A stretch of DNA of 32,593 nt from an uncultured Bacteroidales bacterium (GTDB lineage: Bacteria; Bacteroidota; Bacteroidia; Bacteroidales; UBA4417). The stretch's first letter is position 1; every line of letters starts with the position of its first letter. The position numbers and the translations under genes were made by a program. The notes beneath the pieces are model-generated. The model had not been told where the DNA came from. It did no database searches and was given only the letters and a program-made list of their open reading frames with translations. This document shows positions 24,935 to 32,466 of this stretch, in pieces. The stretch is from positions 1 to 32,593 of the forward strand of contig CAIRHD010000117.1 in NCBI GenBank assembly GCA_903878265.1. The letters are read 5' to 3'.

Positions 24935-25810
24935 ATGTCATTTCAAGGATTCCGCACAAAAGTAAATAATTATCTTTCACTCGTTAAGTTTGCCCATACA
25001 ATATTTGCATTGCCATTTGCATTGCTTGGGTTTTCGCTGGCAACCATCCACCATAACGGTTCGTTGAGCTGGAATCTGTTGGGTTTGGTTTTGTTATGTA
25101 TGCTTTTTGCCCGTAATGCAGCCATGAGTTTCAACCGCTGGGCCGATAGGGATATTGATGGGGTGAACCCACGAACAGCCAAACGAGAAATACCGGCGCA
25201 CATAATCGGACAAAGGTCGGCATTGGCTTTTTGTATTTTAAATGCAGTATTTTTTGTGCTGGCAACCTGGTTTATCAACCCACTTTGTTTTTACCTTTCG
25301 CCTATAGCCTTGTTTGTGATATTGGGTTATAGCCTCACCAAACGTTTCACGGCCTTGTCGCATTTTATACTTGGCTTGGGACTTGCTTTGGCACCAACTG
25401 GTGCATATTTGGCAGTTACGGGCAGCTTTGACTGGATCCCGGTTATCATTTCGTTGTCGGTATTGTTTTGGGTTTCAGGCTTTGATATAATTTATTCGTT
25501 GCAGGACGACGATTTCGATCGCAGCAACCACCTCCGTTCTATACCGGTGTGGCTGGGCCGCAAAAAAGCGCTCAATTTGTCGCTATTACTGCATGTTTTT
25601 ACCGCTCTTTTGCTTGTTGCTGCTGGGATACAAGGGAATTTTAAAACTATTTACTGGATTGGTTTAGCGATATTTTCCTTATTGCTTTTCTATCAACACA
25701 CCATCGTAAAATACAACGATCTGAGGCGGGTGAATATCGCCTTTTTTACATTAAACGGAATTGCCAGTATCCTGTTTTCGATATTTGCTATTACAGATTT
25801 GTTATTCTGA
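24935..25810 (+). CDS. UbiA-family polyprenyltransferase (probably MqnP-like, menaquinone pathway), 291 aa
   Basis: Both Asp-rich motifs of UbiA enzymes are present: NRWADRDIDGVNPRTAKREIP (about residues 68-88) and YSLQDDDFDR (about 188-197). About eight hydrophobic helices place it in the inner membrane. The N-terminal FAHTIFALPFALLGF and the RTAKREIPAH block are typical of UbiA-like proteins assigned to the futalosine menaquinone route (MqnP), which attaches the polyprenyl tail to the aromatic ring. The 4-hydroxybenzoate enzyme is the close alternative, but Bacteroidota generally use menaquinone. No other pathway genes are nearby, so the step is inferred from family. Confidence 0.85.
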   Translation: MSFQGFRTKVNNYLSLVKFAHTIFALPFALLGFSLATIHHNGSLSWNLLGLVLLCMLFARNAAMSFNRWADRDIDGVNPRTAKREIPAHIIGQRSALAFCILNAVFFVLATWFINPLCFYLSPIALFVILGYSLTKRFTALSHFILGLGLALAPTGAYLAVTGSFDWIPVIISLSVLFWVSGFDIIYSLQDDDFDRSNHLRSIPVWLGRKKALNLSLLLHVFTALLLVAAGIQGNFKTIYWIGLAIFSLLLFYQHTIVKYNDLRRVNIAFFTLNGIASILFSIFAITDLLF

Positions 25811-25874
25811 AATACTTATATAAGGTTGACAATCTTGGTTCTACAGTAAATTTAGTGAGTAAATTAATTTGATC

Positions 25875-26029
25875 GGAAGTCAGAAGACGGAGTCAGAAGT
25901 TGTCCAGAGAACATTTTATCCCAAGCAAGTCGTTCATTGTGGAACAATTATCATTCTACAGATTATTCGCCATAGTTTGATTGTTATAACAAGTTGGCAT
26001 CTGCTTCGGTCTTCTGAATTCGGTCTTCT
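25875..26029. repeat. Inverted pair of GAAGACxGA-type repeats
   Basis: The left copy (25875-25900) contains GAAGTCAGAAGACGGA and the right copy (26004-26029), read on the opposite strand, GAATTCAGAAGACCGA. They agree at 16 of 18 aligned bases, and each copy is itself a near-tandem duplicate with a ~14-bp period. About 100 bp lie between them. Function unknown. Confidence 0.5.
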
Positions 26030-26105
26030 CACTATAAGGAAGCTATTTTCTGTTCAATTCGTGGTAGAATCCACAATTATAATCTTCCTAAAAAACCATC
26101 TACAA

Positions 26106-26304
26106 CTTGTTCAGAGTAAAAAGTCGATTTATGTTAAAACGCAAAAGCAAAAGGCGTTGTGCCAAACAATAGTTGTTAAAAGATGGCCGAAACAAGCTCA
26201 TCTCAACGGTTTTGTCCTTTGCTCAACGCCTTTTACTATCTTATTTCTTGTTTGTTCAGGCTCAAGTTTGTAAATTTCTTAACCTTTATCTGCCTCTGAA
26301 CAAG
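26106..26304. ncRNA. Candidate structured RNA, about 200 nt, strand uncertain
   Basis: Two perfect 11-bp inverted repeats are nested: CTTGTTCAGAG (26106-26116) with CTCTGAACAAG (26294-26304), and AAAAGGCGTTG (26149-26159) with CAACGCCTTTT (26224-26234). Smaller hairpins lie inside: AACAA-TAG-TTGTT near 26166, CGAAAC with GTTTTG around 26189-26214, and CTTG..CAAG around 26248-26267. A long rod with an internal bubble would result, loosely like 6S RNA, but I cannot show that it is 6S. No TAnnTTTG box was seen next to it. A decayed mobile element is the alternative. Confidence 0.3.
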
Positions 26305-26328
26305 CTGCCTTACATCAATGATATGAAG

Positions 26329-27588
26329 TTAATCTTCCAAAATCGCTTTCACTCCGGGTAACACCTTTCCTTCAATCGATTCGAGCATGGCACCGCCTCC
26401 TGTGGAGACATAACTTACTTTGTCAGCCAATTTGAATTTATTAACAGCAGCCACCGAATCGCCGCCGCCCACGAGTGAAAATCCGCCTCGCGCTGTTGAT
26501 TCGGCAATAGCAAGAGCTATTTCCTTTGTGCCTTTCTGGAAGTTGCACATTTCAAAAACACCCATTGGGCCGTTCCAAAGTATGGTTTTTGAATTTACCA
26601 ACACTTCGCTGAACAGTTTGATGCTTTCAGGACCAATATCCAGGCCAAGCCATCCATCGGGGATTTCATCTGATTTGCAAATCTGCCTTTCTGCATTGTC
26701 GGCAAATGCGTTGGCAACCACAGCATCAGGTGGTATAAGTATGGTAACGCCAAGTTTTTCGGCACCTTCCATGATGTTCTTTGCAAGTTCTATGTATTCG
26801 TTTTCCACTAAAGAGCCACCAATTTTACCGCCTTTAGCCTTAATAAACGTGAACATCATACCGCCACCGATTATTAAATTATCCACTTTACTCAGTAAAT
26901 TGTTTATGATTTCGATTTTACTCGAAACCTTTGCCCCTCCAAGCACTGCGGTAAATGGGTGCTGCGCTTCGTGCAATACTTTTGTAATATTGGCCACTTC
27001 GTTGTTCATCAAGTAACCGAACATTTTGTCGTTCGGGAAATATGCGGCTACCAGGGCGGTGGATGCATGGGCGCGATGGGCTGTGCCGTATGCATCGTTC
27101 ACGTAGCAATTGGCATAGCTGGCGAGTTTTTTGGTAAATTCCTTTTGTGCGGCTTTTACGCGTGTTTTTGCTGCCGACTTTTCATCATCAGTTGCAGTTT
27201 CGGGCAAACGTGCTTTCCCTTCTTCTTCTTCGTAATAGCGCAGGTTCTCGAGCAGCAGCACTTCGCCAGGCTTTAGGTTTGCTGATAAATCGATTGCGGA
27301 TTGGCCCATACAGTCATCAGCAAATTTTACAGTGGTATTCAAGGCTTGTTCGAGATACGGAACCAAGTGGTGGAGCGAAAGTTTAGGCTCACCAATCTTT
27401 TTTGGCCTGCCAAGGTGCGAACACAGAATGGTGGAACCGCCACCGGCCAATATTTTGCGGATGGTGGGCAAAGCGGCATCAATCCGGGTTGCGTCGGTAA
27501 TCTTCTGGTTGTCGTCGAGTGGAACGTTGAAGTCAACACGGATTAGGGCGCGTTTCCCAGTAAAGTCGTAATTATCAATGTTTTTCAT
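26329..27588 (-). CDS. pgk: Phosphoglycerate kinase, 419 aa
   Basis: The enzyme transfers phosphate between 1,3-bisphosphoglycerate and ADP in cytoplasmic glycolysis and gluconeogenesis. All family signatures appear in order: [20 protein letters not shown] near the start, [51 protein letters not shown], and [12 protein letters not shown] with STGGGAMLE at the end. At 419 residues it is slightly longer than many bacterial enzymes, with an insertion around [18 protein letters not shown] that is common in Bacteroidota. The ATG at 27586-27588 is supported by a TACCTTTG box 30 bp upstream. It appears monocistronic. Its gap to the aminotransferase gene holds the 8-bp array, which starts right behind the -7 box. 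Confidence 0.97.
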   Translation of the reverse strand: MKNIDNYDFTGKRALIRVDFNVPLDDNQKITDATRIDAALPTIRKILAGGGSTILCSHLGRPKKIGEPKLSLHHLVPYLEQALNTTVKFADDCMGQSAIDLSANLKPGEVLLLENLRYYEEEEGKARLPETATDDEKSAAKTRVKAAQKEFTKKLASYANCYVNDAYGTAHRAHASTALVAAYFPNDKMFGYLMNNEVANITKVLHEAQHPFTAVLGGAKVSSKIEIINNLLSKVDNLIIGGGMMFTFIKAKGGKIGGSLVENEYIELAKNIMEGAEKLGVTILIPPDAVVANAFADNAERQICKSDEIPDGWLGLDIGPESIKLFSEVLVNSKTILWNGPMGVFEMCNFQKGTKEIALAIAESTARGGFSLVGGGDSVAAVNKFKLADKVSYVSTGGGAMLESIEGKVLPGVKAILED

Positions 27589-27617
27589 ATTGTGTGAATT
27601 AAAAAATGTCGTTTTGG

Positions 27618-27625
27618 CAAAGGTA
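27618..27625 (-). promoter_or_regulatory. -7 box of pgk (TACCTTTG)
   Basis: A full match to TAnnTTTG on the minus strand. The 8-bp repeat array begins 9 bp further upstream, so the repeat occupies the place of the -33 element. Confidence 0.6.
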
Positions 27626-27633
27626 GGGAATAA

Positions 27634-27753
27634 TTTGAAAATGCGATAGTTTGGTAATTTGAAAATTTGAAAATGTGTGAATTTGAAAATGCGATAATAT
27701 GCTAATGCCCTAATGCGATAATGTGGTGATGCAATGATGCAATGATGATCTAA
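27634..27753 (+). repeat. Array of 15 consecutive degenerate 8-bp units
   Basis: The 120 bp divide without slippage into 8-mers: tttgaaaa four times, tgcgataa or tgcgatag four units in all with close relatives, tgtgtgaa, tttggtaa, tatgctaa, tgccctaa, tgtggtga, tgcaatga twice, and tgatctaa. The first and last bases (T..AA or GA) are conserved and the middle varies. The array at 14421-14508 uses the same units in the opposite orientation. Confidence 0.8.
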
Positions 27754-27896
27754 TGTATCCTACTGTGCATATTGTGGTTTTAAGTTGATGTGGTAGTGCA
27801 GGATTTGATAAATCGAAATGCCTTAGACTAAATCTATTTGATTTAAGACTGGATTTTACAAAGTGAAGTTTTCGTTACTTTCAAATTTGTAAAGTG

Positions 27897-27923
27897 TTGG
27901 ACTCATAAAAACATATACCTTTG
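27897..27923 (+). promoter_or_regulatory. Promoter of the aminotransferase gene (TTG-N16-TACCTTTG)
   Basis: TACCTTTG (27916-27923) is a full match to TAnnTTTG; TTG at 27897-27899 is a slightly close -33 element. The box overlaps the alternative TTG start at 27921, so translation should begin at the ATG at 27945. Confidence 0.6.
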
Positions 27924-27944
27924 AAACCAAAAAACAATTCCATT

Positions 27945-29099
27945 ATGAACTTTAACGGTGTAGTAACATCAAGGCTTCCAAATGCCGGAACATCCATTTT
28001 TGCCGTAATGTCAGGCTTGGCCAACGAGGTAGGGGCTATAAACCTTTCGCAGGGGTTCCCTGATTTTCCAATTTCGATGGAACTCGTAGAATTGGTGAAC
28101 CAATACATGCACAAAGGCTTTAACCAATATGCCCCAATGCCTGGCGTGCCTGCTTTGCGCGAAGCCATCGCTGCAAAAGCATTAGCCACCTTTGGTATTT
28201 CGTACGATCCGGCAACAGAAATCAATATCACGGCAGGTGCCACCGAAGCCATTTTTTGTGTTATTACTGCCATGATACATCCTGGAGATGAGGTTATTAT
28301 TATTGAGCCTGCCTACGATAGCTATGCGCCAGCGGTTCAACTTTGTGGTGGGGTTGTGAGGTATTCGTCCTTGACGGTTCCCGGCTATACCATCAAATGG
28401 CCGGAGGTTGTATGCCTGATCAACAACCGCACAAAAATGATTATGATCAACACACCGCACAACCCAACGGGCAGTGTTCTATCAGCATTCGATTTGATGG
28501 AACTCGACCGGATAACCCGCAATACAGATATTGTGGTAATGAGCGACGAAGTGTATGAACATCTTATTTTTGATGGTATTAGGCATGAAAGCGCATGTTA
28601 TTATCCAGAACTGGCAGCCCGAAGTTTTGTGATTGGTTCTTTTGGAAAAACATTCCATACAACAGGCTGGAAAACTGGCTTTATAATGGCTCCTGCAGTA
28701 TTGATGGCCGAGGTGCGAAAAATACACCAGTTTGTGGTTTTTGCATCGAACACGCCAATACAATATGCGGTGGCCGATTACTTGAAAAACAAAGAAAACT
28801 ATCTACAATTGCCCGCATTTTACCAACAGAAACGCGATTTGTTTGCCGGTTTGGTGAAGGAATCCAGGTTTAAAATCATTCCTTCGTACGGAACTTATTT
28901 CCAATTGCTCGATTACAGTGCCATTTCCGATGAGAAAGAACTGGATTTTGCCGTCCGCATTACCAAGGAATTTGGTGTGGCCTCAGTTCCTGTATCGTCA
29001 TTTTATCACGATAAACAGGAAAACCACGTTTTGCGTTTCTGCTTTGCCAAAACGGAGGAAACCCTGGAGAAAGCAGCCGCAATATTGTGCGGGATTTGA
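27945..29099 (+). CDS. PLP-dependent aminotransferase, methionine aminotransferase (YbdL) type, 384 aa
   Basis: This is a fold-type I class I/II aminotransferase. It begins SRLPNAGTSIFAVMSGLANE and continues INLSQGFPDFP, a start typical of the YbdL/methionine transaminase and kynurenine-aminotransferase-like group. Other signatures are GATEAIFCVITA, NTPHNPTG (cofactor and substrate contact), MSDEVYEHLIF (Asp and Tyr against PLP) and SFGKTFHTTGWKTGF, where the first Lys is the likely Schiff-base lysine. The C-terminal RFCFAK carries the carboxylate-binding Arg. It likely transaminates methionine/keto-methylthiobutyrate, as in methionine salvage, but other amino acids are possible. It stands alone, with its own promoter. 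Confidence 0.9.
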   Translation: MNFNGVVTSRLPNAGTSIFAVMSGLANEVGAINLSQGFPDFPISMELVELVNQYMHKGFNQYAPMPGVPALREAIAAKALATFGISYDPATEINITAGATEAIFCVITAMIHPGDEVIIIEPAYDSYAPAVQLCGGVVRYSSLTVPGYTIKWPEVVCLINNRTKMIMINTPHNPTGSVLSAFDLMELDRITRNTDIVVMSDEVYEHLIFDGIRHESACYYPELAARSFVIGSFGKTFHTTGWKTGFIMAPAVLMAEVRKIHQFVVFASNTPIQYAVADYLKNKENYLQLPAFYQQKRDLFAGLVKESRFKIIPSYGTYFQLLDYSAISDEKELDFAVRITKEFGVASVPVSSFYHDKQENHVLRFCFAKTEETLEKAAAILCGI

Positions 29100-29113
29100 C
29101 ATTATTGAAAGAT

Positions 29114-29165
29114 ACACTTAACGCTGCCAATAATTTGATTCGACTGATAAATTCACGTTAAGTGT
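29114..29165. repeat. Inverted repeat ACACTTAACG / CGTTAAGTGT
   Basis: Perfect 10-bp arms (29114-29123 and 29156-29165) enclose 32 bases. The right arm is followed by a near-direct copy of its end (AGTGTTATAT at 29161 and 29184). There is no T tract, so a terminator is unlikely; a regulator site or transcript hairpin is possible. Confidence 0.4.
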
Positions 29166-29332
29166 TATATTTTAGTGACTTAGTGTTATATTAATATTCC
29201 ATTTTTCACAGAAATCGGGTTTTTATACTAGTTTGATGCTAATTTTATGCTTGATGTAATTGAAAATAATAGCAAGTTAACACACACATATTCAATTATA
29301 TACAAAATAAGAGATAAATCCTTAATATTGGC

Positions 29333-29366
29333 TTAACATTAAATTAACATTGGATTCGTTCCTTTG
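29333..29366 (+). promoter_or_regulatory. Pho-box-like direct repeat with adjacent -7-like element
   Basis: TTAACA occurs at 29333 and 29344, an exact 11-bp period (TTAACA-N5-TTAACA), the arrangement bound by PhoP/PhoB-type regulators in Bacillus. TTCCTTTG (29359-29366), one mismatch from TAnnTTTG, follows after 9 bp. It could drive the 45-aa ORF downstream. The assignment to phosphate control is inference. Confidence 0.4.
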
Positions 29367-29555
29367 CACAAAATCTTACTGGAAAAGTAGGACAAACTGA
29401 TTTCTATTAAACGAGCAAAATTCAAGAAGGAACTGATAGGTTGCCATGCTCATTAAATCAAACAAAGATTACAAACAAAAATTTTACTGGAATTTTCACC
29501 CACAACGGATTCGTTTTGGACAGTAAATATTTTACAACTAACGGAGGACATTAAA

Positions 29556-29693
29556 ATGTACATACAAATAGATCCAGAATTGATAATTGCCAACTTTGAA
29601 AACCCGATTGGTTTTTCGCGCCTTATCAGGCTTTTACATTATGAAAATGCCAAACGACGAAGAACCAAGCAATTGTTGCATTGCGCGGGCTAA
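29556..29693 (+). CDS. Small basic protein, 45 aa, with a strong Shine-Dalgarno
   Basis: The ORF runs ATG to TAA and encodes MYIQIDPELIIANFENPIGF, then SRLIRLLHYENAKRRRTKQL and LHCAG. GGAGG at 29543-29547 lies 8 bases before the ATG, a spacing and strength rarely seen in this phylum and the main reason to believe it. The peptide has an acidic first half and a strongly basic second half (KRRRTKQ), which might bind nucleic acid. There is no signal peptide and no recognised family. The Pho-box-like promoter region lies about 190 bp upstream. It is convergent with the deoxynucleoside kinase gene. Confidence 0.55.
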   Translation: MYIQIDPELIIANFENPIGFSRLIRLLHYENAKRRRTKQLLHCAG

Positions 29694-29744
29694 GTAAAGC
29701 AATAAATTATGGCATTGTTGGTGTTTAGAACTGGACAGTTTTGG

Positions 29745-30365
29745 CTAAAACAACCCATGTAGGTTGGCTTGTACCCTTTCGATAATCTGGCCAAGGTCTT
29801 CGGGGTTATCCCGAAAGTTGATATGGTCAACATCAAAAATCAGGAGGGTTCCTGCTTTGTACCCATTTACCCAAGTTTCGTATCGCTCGTTAAGGCTTTT
29901 CAGGTAATCGAGGCGGATGGAAGCTTCGTAATCGCGGCCTCGTTTTTGTATGTTCCTAACAAGAGTCGGTACATCGGCACGCAGGTAAATCAATAAATCT
30001 GGCGGCTGGATAAACGAAGACATCAACTCGAACAACGACTGGTAATTGTCATAATCGCGAGCAGTCATAAGGTTCATGGTGTGGAGGTTGGGTGCAAAAA
30101 TATTTGCATCTTCGTAAATAGTGCGATCCTGGATTACGTTTTTTCCGCTCTGCCTTATATCGACAATTTGCCGGAAACGGCTGTTGAGAAAATAAATCTG
30201 TAAGTTGAAGGACCAGCGCTGCATATCCTCGTAAAAACTTGGAAGATATGGGTTTGTATCCACATCTTCGTAGTGCGGCTGCCACCCAAAATGCTTGGCC
30301 AACAGGCCTGTAAGAGTTGTTTTTCCAGATCCAATATTCCCTGCTATTGCTATATGCATGCCCAT
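29745..30365 (-). CDS. Deoxynucleoside kinase (dAK/dGK/dCK family), 206 aa
   Basis: This cytoplasmic salvage enzyme phosphorylates deoxynucleosides with ATP. Visible features are the P-loop IAGNIGSGKTTL (about residues 6-17), the substrate-site segment EDVDTNPYLPSFYEDMQRW, the DRTIYED motif (residues ~80-86, equivalent to the family's ERS/DRS with its Arg), and the lid helix LVRNIQKRGRDYE. The length matches the bacterial family. Which base is preferred cannot be read from sequence. The start could be the ATG at 30363 or the one two codons later at 30357-30359; both leave the P-loop intact. It appears to be a single-gene unit. Confidence 0.92.
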   Translation of the reverse strand: MGMHIAIAGNIGSGKTTLTGLLAKHFGWQPHYEDVDTNPYLPSFYEDMQRWSFNLQIYFLNSRFRQIVDIRQSGKNVIQDRTIYEDANIFAPNLHTMNLMTARDYDNYQSLFELMSSFIQPPDLLIYLRADVPTLVRNIQKRGRDYEASIRLDYLKSLNERYETWVNGYKAGTLLIFDVDHINFRDNPEDLGQIIERVQANLHGLF

Positions 30366-30668
30366 AATGTAGTGATTTTTCAGACAGCTAATTTATTAAG
30401 AATTCCTTTTTATAATCTAAAACTTTTGCATTTTGTTGATAACTCATTAATCTGGAGATAGGCGTGAGCGCGTTTTTTTACAATAGTTACACGGATTACA
30501 CAGTGGTTAATGGAGATTACTGTTTTATACAGTTTTAGTAATTGTCATAAGTTTTAGTGATTTTCATTTTGTAACATTAAAGGCACAAAAGCTGACAACT
30601 CTAATCGCCCTGTTCCTCTATGCTCTCTGTGCCTCATTGGTCATACTTAACACGCTTACAGGTATATA
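30366..30668. other. Intergenic region between deoxynucleoside kinase and GH3 genes
   Basis: It includes ACACGGATTACACAGTGG and TTAATGGAGATTAC around 30490-30520, a phrase-like low-complexity repeat, and the second 27-bp repeat copy (30615-30641). No ORF or clear promoter was found. Confidence 0.45.
30615..30641 (-). repeat. Degenerate 27-bp intergenic repeat, copy 2
   Basis: On the minus strand it begins ACCAATGAGGCACAGAG, matching the copy at 1286-1312 at 20 of 27 positions without gaps. Orientation is opposite to copy 1. Confidence 0.4.
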
Positions 30669-32189
30669 TCACTCTGTTGTTTTAGAATTTAGTGCCAGTA
30701 TTTCATCCACATATTTTCTTTCGTTCGATAAGCGCGGTACTTTGTTCTGGCCGCCTAATTTGCCTCTGGTGCGGAACCATTCATAAAAAGTGCCCGTCTC
30801 AACCTGCCTGATTACTGGCAATAAAAGCATAAGGTTATGGTAGCGCTTGGCTTCGTAATCTGAATTAAGGGATTTCAAGGCATTGTCGAGCACTTCACCA
30901 AAATAATCCAGGTTGTCTGGCGGGGTTTCAAATTCAATAACCCACTCGTGTGCAGCTTTTTCGTTATCCTTTAAAAATATGGGTGCAGCCGTGTATTCGG
31001 TAATTATTGCGTTCGTTTTTTCGCATGCTGTGGCCAACGCTTTTTCGGCATTATCAATAATCAGTTCTTCGCCAAAAGCGTTTATAAAACTTTTTGTGCG
31101 CCCCGTAATTTTTATTCGGTATGGATCGGTGGAAGTAAAGACTACCGTATCGCCAATCAGGTAGCGCCACAAGCCTGCATTTGTGCTTATCACCATAGCA
31201 TAATTCACGCTAACTTCAACCTGCCATAGTGGTATGGTTAAAGGATTTGTATTGTCAATTTCGGAAGCGGGCAAAAACTCGTAAAAAATCCCATAATCGA
31301 GCATCAACAGCATATCGTCAGCACCAAGCCTGTCCTGTATTCCGAAAAACCCTTCGCTTGCATTGTAGGTTTCGATGTAATGCATTTCGGGGGGGCAAAT
31401 TTTCTTGAATTGTTCCTTATAAGGAATAAAACTAACGCCACCATGTACAAACACTTCGAGGTTAGGCCAGACTTCTTTTATGTTTTTTGCGCCGGTAATT
31501 TCCAGGATTTTATTTAAAAGAACCAACGTCCACGATGGCACCCCGGTAATATTGGTAACATCTTCGTCTTTGGTAATTTCGGCCATTCGGCTTAGCTTAT
31601 CTTCCCATTCGTCCATCAACGCCACGCTCATATCGGGTGTACGTATAAGCTGTATCCAAAAAGGCAGGTTCTCCATGATTATTGCCGATACATCGCCATG
31701 GTAGGTTTCGGCAAATTCGTTGTCAGCCTTAAAACTTCCGCCCATGCCCAAAATTTTCCCACTAAAAATCAACGATGATGGGTTGTTGTTGCAATACATG
31801 GACAGAAGGTCTTTGCCACCTTTCATGTGGCATTCTTCAAGGGCTTCTGAAGTAACCGGGATAAACTTGCTTTTATCGTTGGTTGTGCCCGAACTTTTAG
31901 CAAACCATTTTACCTCCGTAGGCCAAAGTATGTTGTTTTCGCCCTGCCTAAGCCTGTCGATATATGGCTTCAAGTCGTTATAATCGCTTATAGGAACCCT
32001 TTTACGGTATTCATCGAAGGTATGTATTGATTGATAATCGTACTTTAAACCCCATTCGGTATCACATGCAGTATGAAGAAGGTTTTCGAACCATTCTTCC
32101 TGCACCTCATGGGGGTATTTCATAAAAAGTTCTATTTGGTGGATACGCTTTCGTATAAACCACGTTATCACCGAATTAAATAATGTCAT
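30669..32189 (-). CDS. GH3-family protein (acyl-acid amido synthetase-like), 506 aa
   Basis: The protein matches the bacterial branch of the GH3 auxin-responsive family, whose plant members adenylate carboxylic acids and couple them to amino acids. Visible are the nucleotide-binding SSGTTNDKSKFIPVT (about residues 98-112), YIETYNASEGFFGIQD, the loop LWRYLIGDTVVF and the C-terminal hinge KITGRTKSFINAFGEELI. The start at 32187-32189 (MTLFNSVITWFIRKRIHQIE) is chosen over an upstream frame beginning at 32285, because a TACTTTTG box at 32220-32227 lies between them and homologues begin like this. No signal peptide. Its bacterial substrate is unknown. It is transcribed alone. Confidence 0.87.
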   Translation of the reverse strand: MTLFNSVITWFIRKRIHQIELFMKYPHEVQEEWFENLLHTACDTEWGLKYDYQSIHTFDEYRKRVPISDYNDLKPYIDRLRQGENNILWPTEVKWFAKSSGTTNDKSKFIPVTSEALEECHMKGGKDLLSMYCNNNPSSLIFSGKILGMGGSFKADNEFAETYHGDVSAIIMENLPFWIQLIRTPDMSVALMDEWEDKLSRMAEITKDEDVTNITGVPSWTLVLLNKILEITGAKNIKEVWPNLEVFVHGGVSFIPYKEQFKKICPPEMHYIETYNASEGFFGIQDRLGADDMLLMLDYGIFYEFLPASEIDNTNPLTIPLWQVEVSVNYAMVISTNAGLWRYLIGDTVVFTSTDPYRIKITGRTKSFINAFGEELIIDNAEKALATACEKTNAIITEYTAAPIFLKDNEKAAHEWVIEFETPPDNLDYFGEVLDNALKSLNSDYEAKRYHNLMLLLPVIRQVETGTFYEWFRTRGKLGGQNKVPRLSNERKYVDEILALNSKTTE

Positions 32190-32219
32190 TTGCCTATAGG
32201 TTCTGTATGTTGGATTTTT

Positions 32220-32227
32220 CAAAAGTA
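32220..32227 (-). promoter_or_regulatory. Candidate -7 box (TACTTTTG) of the GH3 gene
   Basis: A full match to TAnnTTTG, 30 bp upstream of the chosen ATG. No TTG at the standard -33 distance. Confidence 0.5.
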
Positions 32228-32415
32228 CACAAATATTGCAATGGATTAATTGGTAGCAAAATTGAATTGTTATCATGCATTGCATTATTTAACAATACTG
32301 CTGGTGTCATGCGATTAGAGTTATCAACAACATTCACCAAACCAACGTGAATCAGATTATTTTGTCCCAATTTCAAAAAAATCAACTACCTTTATTCACT
32401 CTAAAATAAAATGTG

Positions 32416-32466
32416 ATGCAAAAACGCAATGCCCTAATTGCTGGGGCTTCGGGTGGGGTGAATTAA
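32416..32466 (+). pseudogene. Truncated start of a Rossmann-fold NAD(P)-binding protein gene
   Basis: The ORF encodes MQKRNALIAGASGGVN and then stops. The first 15 residues are the typical beginning of an NAD(P)-binding epimerase or NmrA-like oxidoreductase (ALIAGASGxVG). The similarity ends exactly where the second glycine should follow Val (32459-32460). The sequence beyond does not continue the protein in any plus frame. TACCTTTA (around 32386) upstream resembles a promoter box, so this looks like the intact 5' end of a gene whose remainder was replaced by another sequence. Confidence 0.5.

Larger units (their letters stand above)
25811..26328. other. Intergenic region between convergent prenyltransferase and pgk genes
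   Basis: It contains inverted GAAGAC-rich repeats (25875-26029) and a candidate structured RNA (26106-26304). A long open frame crosses it but its translation is low-complexity and repeat-derived, so I do not call a gene. Confidence 0.5.
27589..27944. other. Intergenic region between divergent pgk and aminotransferase genes
   Basis: It holds the two promoters and the 8-bp array. The remaining ~150 bp (27760-27900) are AT-rich with nothing recognisable. Confidence 0.6.
29100..29744. other. Intergenic region between aminotransferase and deoxynucleoside kinase genes
   Basis: It contains the inverted repeat, the Pho-box-like site, a leader of about 180 bp and the 45-aa ORF. The leader (29367-29542) shows no strong hairpin by eye, only a repeated TTTTACTGGAA / CTTACTGGAA motif. 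Confidence 0.5.

Noticed and set aside
25869-26273. 134-aa plus-strand ORF after the prenyltransferase gene
   Set aside because: Its ends are translated repeat units, the middle is low-complexity and hydrophobic without a family pattern, and it crosses the nested inverted repeats.
27634-27753. CRISPR array
   Set aside because: Units are 8 bp with no constant repeat and no spacers, and no cas genes are present.
29114-29165. Terminator of the aminotransferase gene
   Set aside because: The arms pair perfectly but the 32-base loop is long and no T tract follows, so it is kept only as an inverted repeat.
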